This document shows positions 15,852-25,532 of a stretch of 37,539 bases of DNA, in pieces. This DNA is from Planctomycetota bacterium (GTDB taxonomy: Bacteria > Planctomycetota > Phycisphaerae > FEN-1346), in contig JAUVZF010000037.1 of assembly GCA_030602705.1 (NCBI GenBank), forward strand, positions 1 to 37,539, written 5' to 3'. The first letter of the stretch is position 1. Each line of letters starts with the position of its first letter. The notes beneath the pieces were generated by a model. It was not told the origin of the DNA and made no database searches. It saw nothing but the letters and a program-made list of their open reading frames with translations. The position numbers and the translations under genes were made by a program.

Positions 15852-17276
15852 TCAGTCTTTCTCCTTCGGCGGTTTCACCCCGGGCGGCTGGATGACCTTT
15901 ACGCCGATGCCCGCGACGTGGACGAGGCACTTGCCCTTGACGACGCCGACGGCCTTGCTGAACTCAGTGATGGAGGCGATCTTCGTCCCGCCCACCTGGT
16001 CGATGACCATGCCGGGCATGATGCCGGCATCGGCGGCCGCGGAACCGTCGCGGACCTCACGCACGAACACGCCCTTGTCGCCCTTCTTCAGACCGATCTG
16101 CTCCCGCAACTCGTCGGTCAGCGGTTCAACGCGCACGCCGCGCCACCAGCGTGTGCCGTAGCGGCTGACGAGCACTTCCCGCAGCGCCGGCCGCCGGGCC
16201 ACCTCAACGGTCAGCCGTTTCCGCTTGCCCTTCCTCAGAACCACAAGCGTTACCTTGTGGCCGACGGGCACGACCTGGACCATCTGGATAACGTCGTCCG
16301 GGCTGCGGACGGTCTCTTTGCCGATGCCGACCACAACGTCGCCCACCCGGACACCCGCCTTCGCGCCGGGCGCATCAGGCAGGACCCGGGCCACGTAGGC
16401 GCCGTTGCCGACCTCGGCGCCGCTCTCTTCGGCCTGCTCCTGGCCGACCTCCGTGATCTCGATGCCGACGAAGCCGTAAACGATCTCCTCGCCCCGCTTC
16501 AAGCGCTCGATGATTGCCCGCGTGCCGGAGGTGATCGGCACCGCGAAGCCGACGCCGCCGCTCGCACCGGTCCGGCTCGAGATAACGGCGTTGACGCCGA
16601 CGACCTTGCCGTCGAGATCCACGAGCGGCCCGCCGGAATTGCCGGGGTTCACGGCCGCATCCGTCTGGATCAGGTTGCCGTAATAGCGGTCAAGTTCCTG
16701 ACCGATCCCGGGTATGGCTCGTCCCGTGCCGCTGACGATGCCGAACGAGAGGCTGGCCTGGCCGTCGCGGCCGAAGCCGAACGGGCTGCCCAGCGCCAAG
16801 ACGAATTGCCCGCGTCGAAGCGTCGATGCGTCGCCGAACCTGGCCGCCGGCAGCCCCTTGGCGTCGATACGGATAACCGCCAGGTCGCGCCGGGGGTCGG
16901 CCCCGACCACCTTGGCGCGGTAGCGTTTGCGCGTCGCCAGTGTCACCTGAATCTCAGCAGCGTCTCGCACGACGTGCTCGCTCGTGAGGATGAACCCGCC
17001 GGAGGAGATGAGAAAGCCCGACCCGTTGCCCTGAGAGCGGAACGGGACGCGCGGGTGGTTCGGGTACTGCTCGAGCAACGCGTGGAGGTCTTCGGGCACC
17101 TCGCGCTCGACACGGATATTGACGACCGCCGGCGAGATCACCTCCGCCGCCCGTTCGATCGCCGTCTCGACGGCCTTGGCCGCATCCAGCGGGGCTGCCC
17201 CCGCCGGGGCCCCCGAGGCAAACATGCCCACGCAGAACACGGCCGCCGCCGGACCGACCAACCGGTTCAACCGCAT
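15852..17276 (-). CDS. HtrA/Deg-family serine protease with two PDZ domains
   Basis: A 474-residue periplasmic quality-control protease. A signal peptide (residues 1 to about 28, ending near GAAPL) is followed by a trypsin-like domain with His101 in TSEHVV, Asp131 in DLAVIRI and Ser214 in NPGNSGGPL. The usual Asn before His is Ser here. Two PDZ domains follow (about 280-370 and 385-470). The ATG at 17276 is chosen because it begins the signal peptide and GGAGG lies inside the recA 3' end just upstream; the frame extends further but lacks homology. It begins 4 nt after the recA stop, so translational coupling is likely. Confidence 0.9.
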   Translation of the reverse strand: MRLNRLVGPAAAVFCVGMFASGAPAGAAPLDAAKAVETAIERAAEVISPAVVNIRVEREVPEDLHALLEQYPNHPRVPFRSQGNGSGFLISSGGFILTSEHVVRDAAEIQVTLATRKRYRAKVVGADPRRDLAVIRIDAKGLPAARFGDASTLRRGQFVLALGSPFGFGRDGQASLSFGIVSGTGRAIPGIGQELDRYYGNLIQTDAAVNPGNSGGPLVDLDGKVVGVNAVISSRTGASGGVGFAVPITSGTRAIIERLKRGEEIVYGFVGIEITEVGQEQAEESGAEVGNGAYVARVLPDAPGAKAGVRVGDVVVGIGKETVRSPDDVIQMVQVVPVGHKVTLVVLRKGKRKRLTVEVARRPALREVLVSRYGTRWWRGVRVEPLTDELREQIGLKKGDKGVFVREVRDGSAAADAGIMPGMVIDQVGGTKIASITEFSKAVGVVKGKCLVHVAGIGVKVIQPPGVKPPKEKD

Positions 17277-17280
17277 GATC

Positions 17281-18414
<1,134 letters not shown>

Positions 18415-18550
18415 AATCGAGGCTCCTTTGCTGTGGGCTCCGCGCCCGTCGTTCGCCCCGCGCCCTTGCTATTCACATGCCACGGCTCGTTTGAAGGCCG
18501 TACTCCATACCGTCCGTACGATACGCGCCGTACGCGCCATACGCGCCGCG

Positions 18551-18750
18551 CAAGCGCGGCGGCTAACCAAACATGAATCAACCGCCGAGCCATACGCGCC
18601 GCGCCCGCCGCCGCGGGCGTTGCCCGCTATGGCGGGTCTTCGACAAGCGCGGCGGCTAACCAAACACGAATCAACCGCCGAGGGCAATGCACGACAACGG
18701 CGACTAACCATACACGATTCAACTGCCGAGGGCAATGCACGACAACGGCG
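18551..18750. repeat. Partly tandem repeats containing the thpR 3' end
   Basis: Three related units occur: 18551-18589, 18644-18702 and 18703-18750. The last two share ccgagggcaatgcacgac and aacggcg as near-identical blocks, and the 18703-18750 copy contains the thpR stop codon and final codons. The first two share gcgcggcggctaacc and related sequence. The stretch from 18415 to 18550 holds nothing recognisable. Confidence 0.75.
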
Positions 18751-19291
18751 AATATACCGGTCCCTCGCGTGATAGCACACTTTTCATCACAACGACCTCG
18801 GCCGCATCGAACGGCGGGCCTTGATGGTCGGCCATGTCGGCGATGGCCCCGCTGAGTTCATCGAGCCCACTGCCGCCGCGCACACGGCCGAGTGTCAGGT
18901 GCGGCCGGTAGGCACGCTTTTCGACTTTCTCGGCGAAGTGAGCCGTCGCGTCGGCCACGGCCTTTTGGAGGCGAATGAGGTCGCCGGTCGGCTCGTCGAT
19001 GCCGATCCAGATGACGCGCGGCCGCCCTCTCGGCGGAAACTGCCCCGCCCCGCCGGCGCGAAGCGCAAGCGGCCCGAAACCCGCCACCGCCGCCCCCACC
19101 GCCGCCACAAGTGCCTCGACCCGCTCGACAGCCACCTCGCCAAGAAACACCAGCGTCAGGTGGATCAGATCCGTGCGAACCCATCGGACCTTGCCGCCCG
19201 CGCCGCGCAGCCGCTCCTGGCAGCGGTCAAGGTACTGGCGGACCTCCGGCGGCATCTCGATGGCGATGAATGTCCGGACCGTTTGGCTCAT
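18719..19291 (-). CDS. thpR: RNA 2',3'-cyclic phosphodiesterase (2'-5' RNA ligase family)
   Basis: A 190-residue 2H phosphoesterase. The two catalytic HxTx motifs are HLTLVFLG (about 44-51) and HLTLGRVR (about 135-142). The start MSQTVRTFIAIEMP at 19291 is the conserved family start; a longer frame to 19318 adds no conserved sequence. The final codons (CIALGS) and stop are part of a 48-bp unit that is repeated directly downstream. The C-terminus is therefore probably intact but duplicated beyond the stop. The natural substrate is unproven. Confidence 0.88.
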   Translation of the reverse strand: MSQTVRTFIAIEMPPEVRQYLDRCQERLRGAGGKVRWVRTDLIHLTLVFLGEVAVERVEALVAAVGAAVAGFGPLALRAGGAGQFPPRGRPRVIWIGIDEPTGDLIRLQKAVADATAHFAEKVEKRAYRPHLTLGRVRGGSGLDELSGAIADMADHQGPPFDAAEVVVMKSVLSREGPVYSPLSCIALGS

Positions 19292-19346
19292 GGTCGAGTC
19301 CGCGCGGAAGGCTTGCAAACCGGCAGGTCACAGTATATCGTTCCGC

Positions 19347-19615
19347 ACGCGCGGGGCAAGCCCCGAACGTTCAAACGCGCGGGGCAAGCCCCGCGGCTAA
19401 CACGGCATCTTGCGCGGCGGGCCTCCTGGCCCGCCGCGCAACGTTCAAACGCGCGGGGCAAGCCCCGCGGCTAACATGGCGCCTTACGAAACGCGCGGGG
19501 CAAGCACCGCGGCTAACACGGCGCCTTACGAAGCACCGCGGCTAACACGGCATCTTACGAAGCCCCGCGGCTAACACGGCGCCTTACGAACGTTCGGCCA
19601 ACACGGCATCTCACA
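19347..19615. repeat. Degenerate tandem array of GC-rich hairpin units with TTAGCC cores
   Basis: About five units share ccccgcggctaacacggc plus cttacgaa-type tails, beginning near 19375, 19449, 19491, 19532 and 19561. Most carry a gcggggcaagccccgc hairpin. A perfect 13-bp stem with tetraloop sits at 19411-19440. The array spans nearly all of the thpR-pfkB gap, and its last partial unit (cggcatctcac) overlaps the pfkB stop codon. Confidence 0.75.
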
Positions 19616-20555
19616 AATCGAGCATCTCGCCGTACTCGCGCAGGCGCTTGTTGATCTCGTCAAACGTCAGGCCATCGAGCCGGCGAACGCCGAAATCCTC
19701 GATCGTGAAACTCGCCGTCACCGTGCCGTACACCAGGGCAAGACGCAGGTCCTGGAACGTAATCTCGTGATCGAGGCTGGCCAGACGCCCCATCATACCG
19801 CCGGCAAACGAGTCGCCGGCGCCGGTCGGATCGCGGACCTGGCCCCTCGAGTACGCCGGGAACACGGCGGCGAGGACGCTCGGCGCCTCCTGCGCCTCCG
19901 TCTTGAGGTCGCGGCCGGCAATCCGTGCGCCCTCGGACCCCATCTTGATGACGACGAACCTCGGCCCCCGGTCGAGGATGCGCTGCTCGGCCGTCGCCAG
20001 GTCGTCTTGGCCGGTAAGCATACGTGCCTCGCCGTCGTTCAGGACAAGGCCGTCGATCCTGGCGAGCAGTTCGAGCAACTCGTCGCGCGCGCTGTCGATC
20101 CACAGGTCCATTGTGTCGGCGACAACCAGCGTAGGACTATCCACCTGGTCGAGCACCGACATCTGGGTGACCGGGCTGCCGTTGGCCAGGAACACGAGGT
20201 CCGTCTCCCGCCACGCCTCCGGGATGACGGGTTTGAAATCGCCGAACACGTTCAACTGAACGTCTTCGGTCGTGGCCTCGTTCATGTCGCCTTCGTAGGA
20301 GCCTTTCCATCGGAACGTCTTGCCGCCCTCAACAATCTGCAGGCCGGCCGTATCGACGCGCCGCGACTCCAGTACCCGGCGATACGCATCGGGGAAGTCC
20401 TCCCCCACCACGCCCACCAGCCGCACCGGCGCCTGCAGGGAAGCCGCCACGGAAAAATACGTCGCGGACCCGCCGAGCACGTCGCTCACCTGGCCGTGCG
20501 GCGTCCGGATGGTGTCAAACGCGATCGAGCCTGCAACCAGAAGCGAATGCGCCAC
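19611..20555 (-). CDS. PfkB-family sugar kinase
   Basis: A 314-residue ribokinase-like carbohydrate kinase. PfkB features are the N-terminal GSIAFDTI, GGSATYFSVAA and the ATP-binding and catalytic motif DPTGAGDSFAGG. Substrate is not deducible; ribose, fructose or a nucleoside is possible, and this planctomycete-type version is often annotated only as PfkB family. The gene ends at TGA 19611-19613 inside the edge of a repeat array. The next gene upstream starts 1.5 kb away, so it is not tightly coupled. Confidence 0.85.
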   Translation of the reverse strand: MAHSLLVAGSIAFDTIRTPHGQVSDVLGGSATYFSVAASLQAPVRLVGVVGEDFPDAYRRVLESRRVDTAGLQIVEGGKTFRWKGSYEGDMNEATTEDVQLNVFGDFKPVIPEAWRETDLVFLANGSPVTQMSVLDQVDSPTLVVADTMDLWIDSARDELLELLARIDGLVLNDGEARMLTGQDDLATAEQRILDRGPRFVVIKMGSEGARIAGRDLKTEAQEAPSVLAAVFPAYSRGQVRDPTGAGDSFAGGMMGRLASLDHEITFQDLRLALVYGTVTASFTIEDFGVRRLDGLTFDEINKRLREYGEMLDL

Positions 20556-20591
20556 GCGGCTTCCCTTTCGTCTTGAGTCGTGCTGGAACGT

Positions 20592-22046
20592 TTATCGTGC
20601 CGGCGCGACGCACAGGACCAGCGTCTGCCGCGCCAACGGGCCAACGGGCAGAAACTGCTCGACGCTCATGCCGGCTTCGGCGACCTCGCGGCGAATCGTC
20701 GCCCGGGTCTCGCCCGAGTACCGCCCGCGCAGGCGGTCGCGAAACCCCCGCCACGAGCAGCGGCTGTAAAACGAGAACAGCACCCAGCCTGCGCTGACAC
20801 GGGCCAGTTCCCGCAGCACCGCGGCGCGTTCCTCCGCCGTGCGGACGCGGTGCAGCAGACGCATCGACAGCGCCAGTTCAAACCTCCCGTCCGCAAACGG
20901 CAGGCGGCGGGCGTCGGCGATGACCAGGCGGCAGGCGCCATCCGCCTTCGCGGCCGCCTTCCGGGCCAGACCCAGCATCTCGGCCGAGATGTCCACGCCT
21001 ACCCACTCGCGCCCCCGGGACGCGAGGGCCGGCAGCAACCGACCCGCGCCGCACGGAACGTCCAGCACCGGGCCGCCGACGCTCAGGTCATCGACCAACT
21101 GCCCGACGAGGTGCCGCTCGGCGGCATCGACCTTACGGCCGTGACGCGAGCGGCCGAACCGCCGGTCGCGATAGTTCTCGGCGTCGCCCACGCTGGCGTA
21201 TCGGCGAGCGAACCTGTCGAGACTCTCAGGCGTCCGCTTACCCTTTCGGACCTCGCGGGCCATGAGGTGTGCGGCCGACTTCCGGGCAAGGTCGATGATC
21301 GCCTCGCCATCGGGCGCCCATTCCACGCCGCCGGGCCGGCGGGCCTCCTCCGCGGCCGCCGACACCAGCGCCTCCACCACCGGATCGTCCGCGCCGTCAA
21401 GGAGAAGGAACGCGCCGAGCGTCACGAGCATCTGCTCCAGCGCCTGCACGGGTTCCGCCCCGAACCGCGCATGGCGGGCATCGACCAGACAAACCCGCAG
21501 CAGGCGGTCCTGGCCGCCGGGAAGAACAAGCAAATTGCCGCCACTGACGTCGCGGTGCCAAACGCCCTTGACGGCCAGGTCCACGAGCAGTCTCGCCACC
21601 AACCGGATCGCGGCGTCGAACGCGCCGGAGGCCGGCTCGCCGGCGGCCGCAAGCCAGGCCGAAAGCGGCTGCGCTCCGGCCAGATGCTCCATCAGGTAGT
21701 AGCAGGTGCGGCAGCCCCAATTTCCGGACTCGTTGACGAGGGCCAGCGGTTGCGGTATCGGCAGGCCCATCTCGTGCAGGCGAACCGCGTTGGCGAACTC
21801 CCGTGCCGCGCCGCTTCGCCCCCACAGATGCAGAATGCGATTGTTGAGCGAACGGTGCTCGAACATCTTGACGAACACGTCGAACGGCAAGGACTCGGCC
21901 GTCTCCAGGAGGCCGTAGCCGCGCCCGGAGATGCCCCGATGCGGCACTGCCCGCATCGGCACGAGTGTTTCCGGGTCGAACGCCCGGACGAGCGTCTCTC
22001 GCCACTCGGAGTCGATGTCAGCCGCCCAGTTCCAGCGATATGCCAT
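20592..22046 (-). CDS. Fusion: Kdo/WaaP-type kinase plus SAM-dependent methyltransferase
   Basis: A 484-residue two-domain protein. Residues about 1-260 resemble lipopolysaccharide kinases: Lys60 in VFVK, Glu83 in the following helix, HRDVSGGNLL (164-173) and Asp189 in CLVDARHARF replacing DFG. Residues about 285-484 are a class I methyltransferase with VLDVPCGAGRLL (327-338), then VGVDIS and an LVIADARRLPF motif IV-like segment. The start is ATG 22046, where MAYRWNWAAD opens the protein; the in-frame extension to 22232 overlaps the divergent promoter. Both domains look catalytically complete. The fusion implies a kinase and methyltransferase acting on one substrate, plausibly a glycolipid or cell-envelope sugar, but the target is unknown. 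Confidence 0.82.
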   Translation of the reverse strand: MAYRWNWAADIDSEWRETLVRAFDPETLVPMRAVPHRGISGRGYGLLETAESLPFDVFVKMFEHRSLNNRILHLWGRSGAAREFANAVRLHEMGLPIPQPLALVNESGNWGCRTCYYLMEHLAGAQPLSAWLAAAGEPASGAFDAAIRLVARLLVDLAVKGVWHRDVSGGNLLVLPGGQDRLLRVCLVDARHARFGAEPVQALEQMLVTLGAFLLLDGADDPVVEALVSAAAEEARRPGGVEWAPDGEAIIDLARKSAAHLMAREVRKGKRTPESLDRFARRYASVGDAENYRDRRFGRSRHGRKVDAAERHLVGQLVDDLSVGGPVLDVPCGAGRLLPALASRGREWVGVDISAEMLGLARKAAAKADGACRLVIADARRLPFADGRFELALSMRLLHRVRTAEERAAVLRELARVSAGWVLFSFYSRCSWRGFRDRLRGRYSGETRATIRREVAEAGMSVEQFLPVGPLARQTLVLCVAPAR

Positions 22047-22137
22047 CAGCGCAGGCCTTTCGCGACCTCTCGTGCGGAAGCGCAGCATAGTGGCCGCCGC
22101 GCCGGAATCAAGCCCTTTGCCCGGCCACACAAAAGCC

Positions 22138-22166
22138 TTGTCGCGCGCTGCAGCGCGCCCTATGAT
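22138..22166 (+). promoter_or_regulatory. Predicted promoter with a palindromic spacer for the radical SAM gene
   Basis: TTGTCG (22138-22143) and TATGAT (22161-22166) are 17 nt apart, 38 nt before the ATG at 22204. A perfect 16-bp palindrome, gcgcgctgcagcgcgc (22143-22158), lies between the two boxes and would be well placed as an operator. The divergent kinase-methyltransferase gene starts 92 nt to the left. Confidence 0.5.
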
Positions 22167-22203
22167 GGAGCGTCGCGCGCCATCCGAACAACGCAGCAGA
22201 ACC

Positions 22204-23622
22204 ATGGCCGAAGCCGAAAAAGTCGAACGCATGCTGGCCCGTCCGGAACTTCAGCGTCTGCTGCGGGTCATGACAGCCAAGAAACCGGGCGGCCGATGCT
22301 GGCTCGAACGGTTCTTCCAGGCCTACGCCGACGGCTCCATCCGCTGGTACCACCTCCAGTTCGCCCTGCCCTACCTGTTGACCGAATACGTCCGCCGCAA
22401 GACCGGCGCCCGCAAAGAGACGATTCAACACCGTGTCCTCGGCAACCCCGCGACGCGGCGAGGCCTGGTGGCCACCATCCGAAGCGTCGGCCATCTTGGT
22501 CTGAAGAAGCCGCAGACCTTCGTCGCCCCCCTGATGGTCGTCTGGAACTTTACCCAGGCGTGTAACCTGAGGTGCAAGCACTGCTACCAGGATGCCGGCC
22601 GCCGCGACGACGACGAACTCTCGCTCGACGAGCAGAAACGCATCGTGGACATCCTGGCCGACCGCGACGTTGCGATGATCGCCTTCTCGGGCGGCGAGCC
22701 GCTGATGAGCCCCACGTTCCTCCAGACCGCTGCCTACGCCCGCGACCAGGGGATGCACCTGACCGTCGCGACCAACGGAACGCTGTGCACGCCCGAGAAG
22801 ATCCAGGCGATGGCCGGCGCGGGAATCCGCTACATCGAGATCAGCCTGGATTCGGTCGATGCCGCGCGGCACAACGCGTTCCGCGGGGCCGGCGCGTGGG
22901 AGCGGTCGGTCGCGGGTATCCGGAACGTCGTCGCCAACCCCGACGTGAAGTGCGGCGTGGCGATGACCGTCACCCGGTGGAACATCGACGAGATGGAGCC
23001 GATGCTGGAGTGGTGCATCGGCGAGGGCGTCGATACGTTCTACGCCTTCAACTTCATTCCGACGGGCCGGGCCCATGACGTCGTGAACATGGACCTCTCG
23101 CCCGCCGAGCGCGAACGGATGCTCAGCATCCTCCAGAGATACCTCGTCGATGGGCGAATCAGCATCATGTCGAGCGCCCCCCAGTACGGCCGCGCGTGCA
23201 TTGAACTCGGCGACCCCGCCGACCCCGTCAACACGGGCCACTACGGATACGGCGGGGGAAAGATGACCCGCATCCTCGCCAAGTACGTCGGCGGCTGCGG
23301 CGCGGGACGCTGTTACATGGCCGTCCAACCGAACGGCGACGCCACGCCGTGCGTCTTCATGCCGATCCACATCGGCAGTTTCAGGACCGATTCGTTCGAG
23401 ACGATCTGGAATCATCCGGTGATGCGCCTGCTGCGAGACCGCGACGACCGCACGGGTCACTGTGCCACGTGCGACTACAAGTTGCATTGCGGCGGCTGCC
23501 GCGCGCGTAGTTGGGCCTACTTCCACGACCTGCGGCGAGCCGACCCGGGGTGCAAGTTCAACCAGGACGACTGGGAAGAAGTGGTTGCAGCGGCCTCCCC
23601 GCTCGCTGACGCTCGCGGCTAG
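22204..23622 (+). CDS. Radical SAM/SPASM domain protein
   Basis: A 472-residue iron-sulfur enzyme. After a distinctive N-terminal region (1 to about 105), the radical SAM cluster motif is CNLRCKHC (Cys120, Cys124, Cys127). FSGGEPL and ISLDSVD follow as expected. The C-terminal SPASM region holds many Cys residues (CGAGRC, TPC, HCATCDYKLHCGGC), enough for auxiliary Fe-S clusters. Such enzymes modify peptides or proteins, or act in heme and cofactor synthesis (NirJ/AhbD-like); no precursor peptide is visible nearby. The start MAEAEK is supported by the promoter 38 nt upstream. The stop codon is inside the first unit of a 36-bp repeat array, so the last residues are repeat-encoded. Confidence 0.85.
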   Translation: MAEAEKVERMLARPELQRLLRVMTAKKPGGRCWLERFFQAYADGSIRWYHLQFALPYLLTEYVRRKTGARKETIQHRVLGNPATRRGLVATIRSVGHLGLKKPQTFVAPLMVVWNFTQACNLRCKHCYQDAGRRDDDELSLDEQKRIVDILADRDVAMIAFSGGEPLMSPTFLQTAAYARDQGMHLTVATNGTLCTPEKIQAMAGAGIRYIEISLDSVDAARHNAFRGAGAWERSVAGIRNVVANPDVKCGVAMTVTRWNIDEMEPMLEWCIGEGVDTFYAFNFIPTGRAHDVVNMDLSPAERERMLSILQRYLVDGRISIMSSAPQYGRACIELGDPADPVNTGHYGYGGGKMTRILAKYVGGCGAGRCYMAVQPNGDATPCVFMPIHIGSFRTDSFETIWNHPVMRLLRDRDDRTGHCATCDYKLHCGGCRARSWAYFHDLRRADPGCKFNQDDWEEVVAAASPLADARG

Positions 23623-23757
23623 TCAGGCACACGAACCAGCCGCGCACGTCGCGGCTAGTCAGGCACACGAACCAGCCGCGCACGTCGCGGCTAGTCAGGC
23701 ACACGAACCAGCCGCGCACGTCACGGCTAGTCAGGCACACGAACTAGCCGCGCACGT
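23614..23757. repeat. Four tandem 36-bp repeats
   Basis: Units 23614-23649, 23650-23685 and 23686-23721 are identical; 23722-23757 differs at two positions. Each carries arms cgcggctagt and, near its end, ccagccgcg (ctagccgcg in unit 4), nearly reverse complements, so each can form a hairpin. The first unit starts inside the radical SAM gene and supplies its TAG stop. There are no unique spacers, so it is not a CRISPR. The stretch 23758-23943 shows no gene. Confidence 0.9.
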
Positions 23758-23943
23758 CAGTAAGCGGCTGGCACCGCCAAAAAGTTGTGCAAACTCATTC
23801 CGTGGAAGCGCCACAGGTTGCCCTTTTTTGTTGACACTCAAGCGCGGGCGCGATAGCGTCAAAGGTTGGACGCGGGACCGACAGCGGGTGCGGCTGCGCA
23901 CCTTCGCTGCCGTTGCCCTGGGCGTCAGGAAGGAGTGGTTTCG

Positions 23944-25137
23944 ATGCGCCGGACACGACTCGTATTCGGGTGCTGCTTGAGCATCGTCTTGGCGGGGCTG
24001 CCGCTCGCAGCGTCGGCCCAGCCTTCCACTGGGGACTTGCCTGCCTTTGGCGCGCCCGCGGCGGCGCCTCCCGCCGTCCCCACCACGCCGGCACCGACCC
24101 TTCCGGCGCCGACCCTTCCGGCGCCGACCACGCCGACTCATCCCTACACCGGATACATCAGCGCCGACCTGGTGAACGTTCGCTGCGGCCCGGCCCTGTA
24201 CTATTACCCGCTGCTGATGATGGGCAAGAACGCCCCGGTGACCGTCGAAGGCGAGAAGGACGGTTGGCTGGCCCTGCGGCCGCCCGAGGGAATCTACGGC
24301 CTCGTGCGTAAGAGCGACCTGACGATCGGCACCGGCGCTACCGCGACGGTCTCGGCGCCCAGCGCGCGGGTGTACGCCTCGAGCGCCACGGCCACGCGCC
24401 GCTGGTGCGTCATGGCCACCCTCAAGCAGGACGATACGGTCCAGGTGCTCGGCCCCGCTGAGGGCGAGTTCGTCAAGATTGCCCCGCCCGAGAGTGCCCG
24501 CGTCTACGTCGTCAATCAGTACGTGGCGGCGACCGGTTCCACGACTCAGCGCCGGACCGTTCCGATCGACATCGAGCCGCCCAAGAGCGAACCGCTCGTC
24601 GAGGCGTTCAAGGAGGCCAAGAGGGATCTGAGGGCGGAACTTGCGAAGGACGTGCCCGACCGCGACTTCGACGCCGTGGCCGCCGCCTTCAGCCAGATCG
24701 CCGAGAAGGCCGAGAAGGCGTACCTCAAGAACGCCGCCAAGCAACAACTGGCCTACATTGCCCGCCGCGCCGAGGAGAAAGCCGATTACGTGCGGGTGGC
24801 CTCCCTCGCGGACCAACTCGATGAGCGGCTGGCAGATATCAAGACCCGCTGGGCCGAAAAACAGGCCGATGCCCAACGCGACAAGAACCTGCTGAAACCC
24901 GACTTCCTCGCCACCGGCTTCCTCGCCAGGATGGAGAGTCTCGAGGGCGTCGATTATCCCATCAAGTTCAAACTCGTGGACCAGAACAACCGGCCGCTCG
25001 TCGTCCTCAAGTCCAGCGCCTACGACCTGGGCAAGTACCTCGGCAAGATCGTCGGCGTCGGCGGCACCAAGACGTACCTCAAAGAATGGCAGATCTACCT
25101 GGTCACCGTGGACGACCTGAAGGTGATCGAAGAATAA
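23944..25137 (+). CDS. Exported bacterial SH3-like domain protein
   Basis: A 397-residue secreted or periplasmic protein. A signal peptide (1 to about 26, ending ASAQP) is followed by a Pro/Thr/Ala-rich linker with repeated APTLP. Two SH3-like beta-barrel regions follow: one near YISADLVNVRCGPALYYYP, one beginning near SAPSARVYASSAT. An alpha-helical, Lys/Glu/Ala-rich coiled segment is near 220-310, then a small C-terminal domain. SH3b domains often bind cell-wall peptides, so envelope localisation is likely, but the ligand is unknown. AGGAAGGAG lies about 8 nt before the ATG. A heptad repeat begins 3 nt after the stop. Confidence 0.82.
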   Translation: MRRTRLVFGCCLSIVLAGLPLAASAQPSTGDLPAFGAPAAAPPAVPTTPAPTLPAPTLPAPTTPTHPYTGYISADLVNVRCGPALYYYPLLMMGKNAPVTVEGEKDGWLALRPPEGIYGLVRKSDLTIGTGATATVSAPSARVYASSATATRRWCVMATLKQDDTVQVLGPAEGEFVKIAPPESARVYVVNQYVAATGSTTQRRTVPIDIEPPKSEPLVEAFKEAKRDLRAELAKDVPDRDFDAVAAAFSQIAEKAEKAYLKNAAKQQLAYIARRAEEKADYVRVASLADQLDERLADIKTRWAEKQADAQRDKNLLKPDFLATGFLARMESLEGVDYPIKFKLVDQNNRPLVVLKSSAYDLGKYLGKIVGVGGTKTYLKEWQIYLVTVDDLKVIEE

Positions 25138-25140
25138 AAA

Positions 25141-25259
25141 AGTCCAACGTCCAAAGTCCAACGTTCAAAGTTCAAAGTCCAAAGTTCAAAGTCCAAAGTT
25201 CAAAGTCCAAAGTCCAAAGTCCAAAGTTCAAAGTCCAAAGTCCAAAGTCCAAAGTTCAA
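25141..25259. repeat. 17 tandem copies of a 7-bp repeat (AGTCCAA/AGTTCAA)
   Basis: Seventeen perfect-phase heptamers run from 25141 to 25259. Units are agtccaa or agttcaa, with two cgt variants near the left end. The last eight units follow a CCCT-CCCT higher-order order, a 28-bp super-repeat. AT content is far above the surroundings. It begins 3 nt after the SH3 gene stop. A frame can read through it, but no protein is supported. Confidence 0.9.
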
Positions 25260-25301
25260 CACCGTGCACCGCGACGGCGGCCGACGTTGAACTCTGAACC
25301 C

Positions 25302-25532
25302 TCACCCGAGGCGGGCCCATCTCAGGAATCGGCGCAGAAGGTCGCGGTTCGCGACGTCGGCCGTGCCGAAGACGCCCCGCCAGAACAGATACTGCATCGT
25401 CCGGCTGAACCCCCCCGTGCCGATTCGCTTCCGGGGAATCGGTCGGACCTTATCGGGGTTGGCGAGTCCCCACGTAATGAAAGCCGACACTTCCGCGATC
25501 ATGCGGCGGCGATGTTCCTCGAGTTCCAGCAT
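25302..25532 (-). CDS. Small hypothetical protein
   Basis: A 76-residue protein, not recognised. It is basic and Arg/Trp-rich (FITWGLANPDKVRPIPRKR, FSRTMQYLFWRG, RDLLRRFLRWARLG). Codon third positions are strongly G or C, like the neighbours. The upper start at 25532 has no clear ribosome site; a later start at the internal Met (position 11) is possible. It is on the opposite strand to both neighbours, alone in the gap between the heptad repeats and the PEP-CTERM gene. Confidence in a real gene is moderate only. Confidence 0.45.
   Translation of the reverse strand: MLELEEHRRRMIAEVSAFITWGLANPDKVRPIPRKRIGTGGFSRTMQYLFWRGVFGTADVANRDLLRRFLRWARLG

Noticed and set aside
23614..23757. CRISPR array
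   Set aside because: Repeats are directly adjacent without unique spacers.
25141..25259. Coding sequence through the heptad repeat
   Set aside because: Frames exist only because 7-bp units lack stops; no homology or ribosome site.
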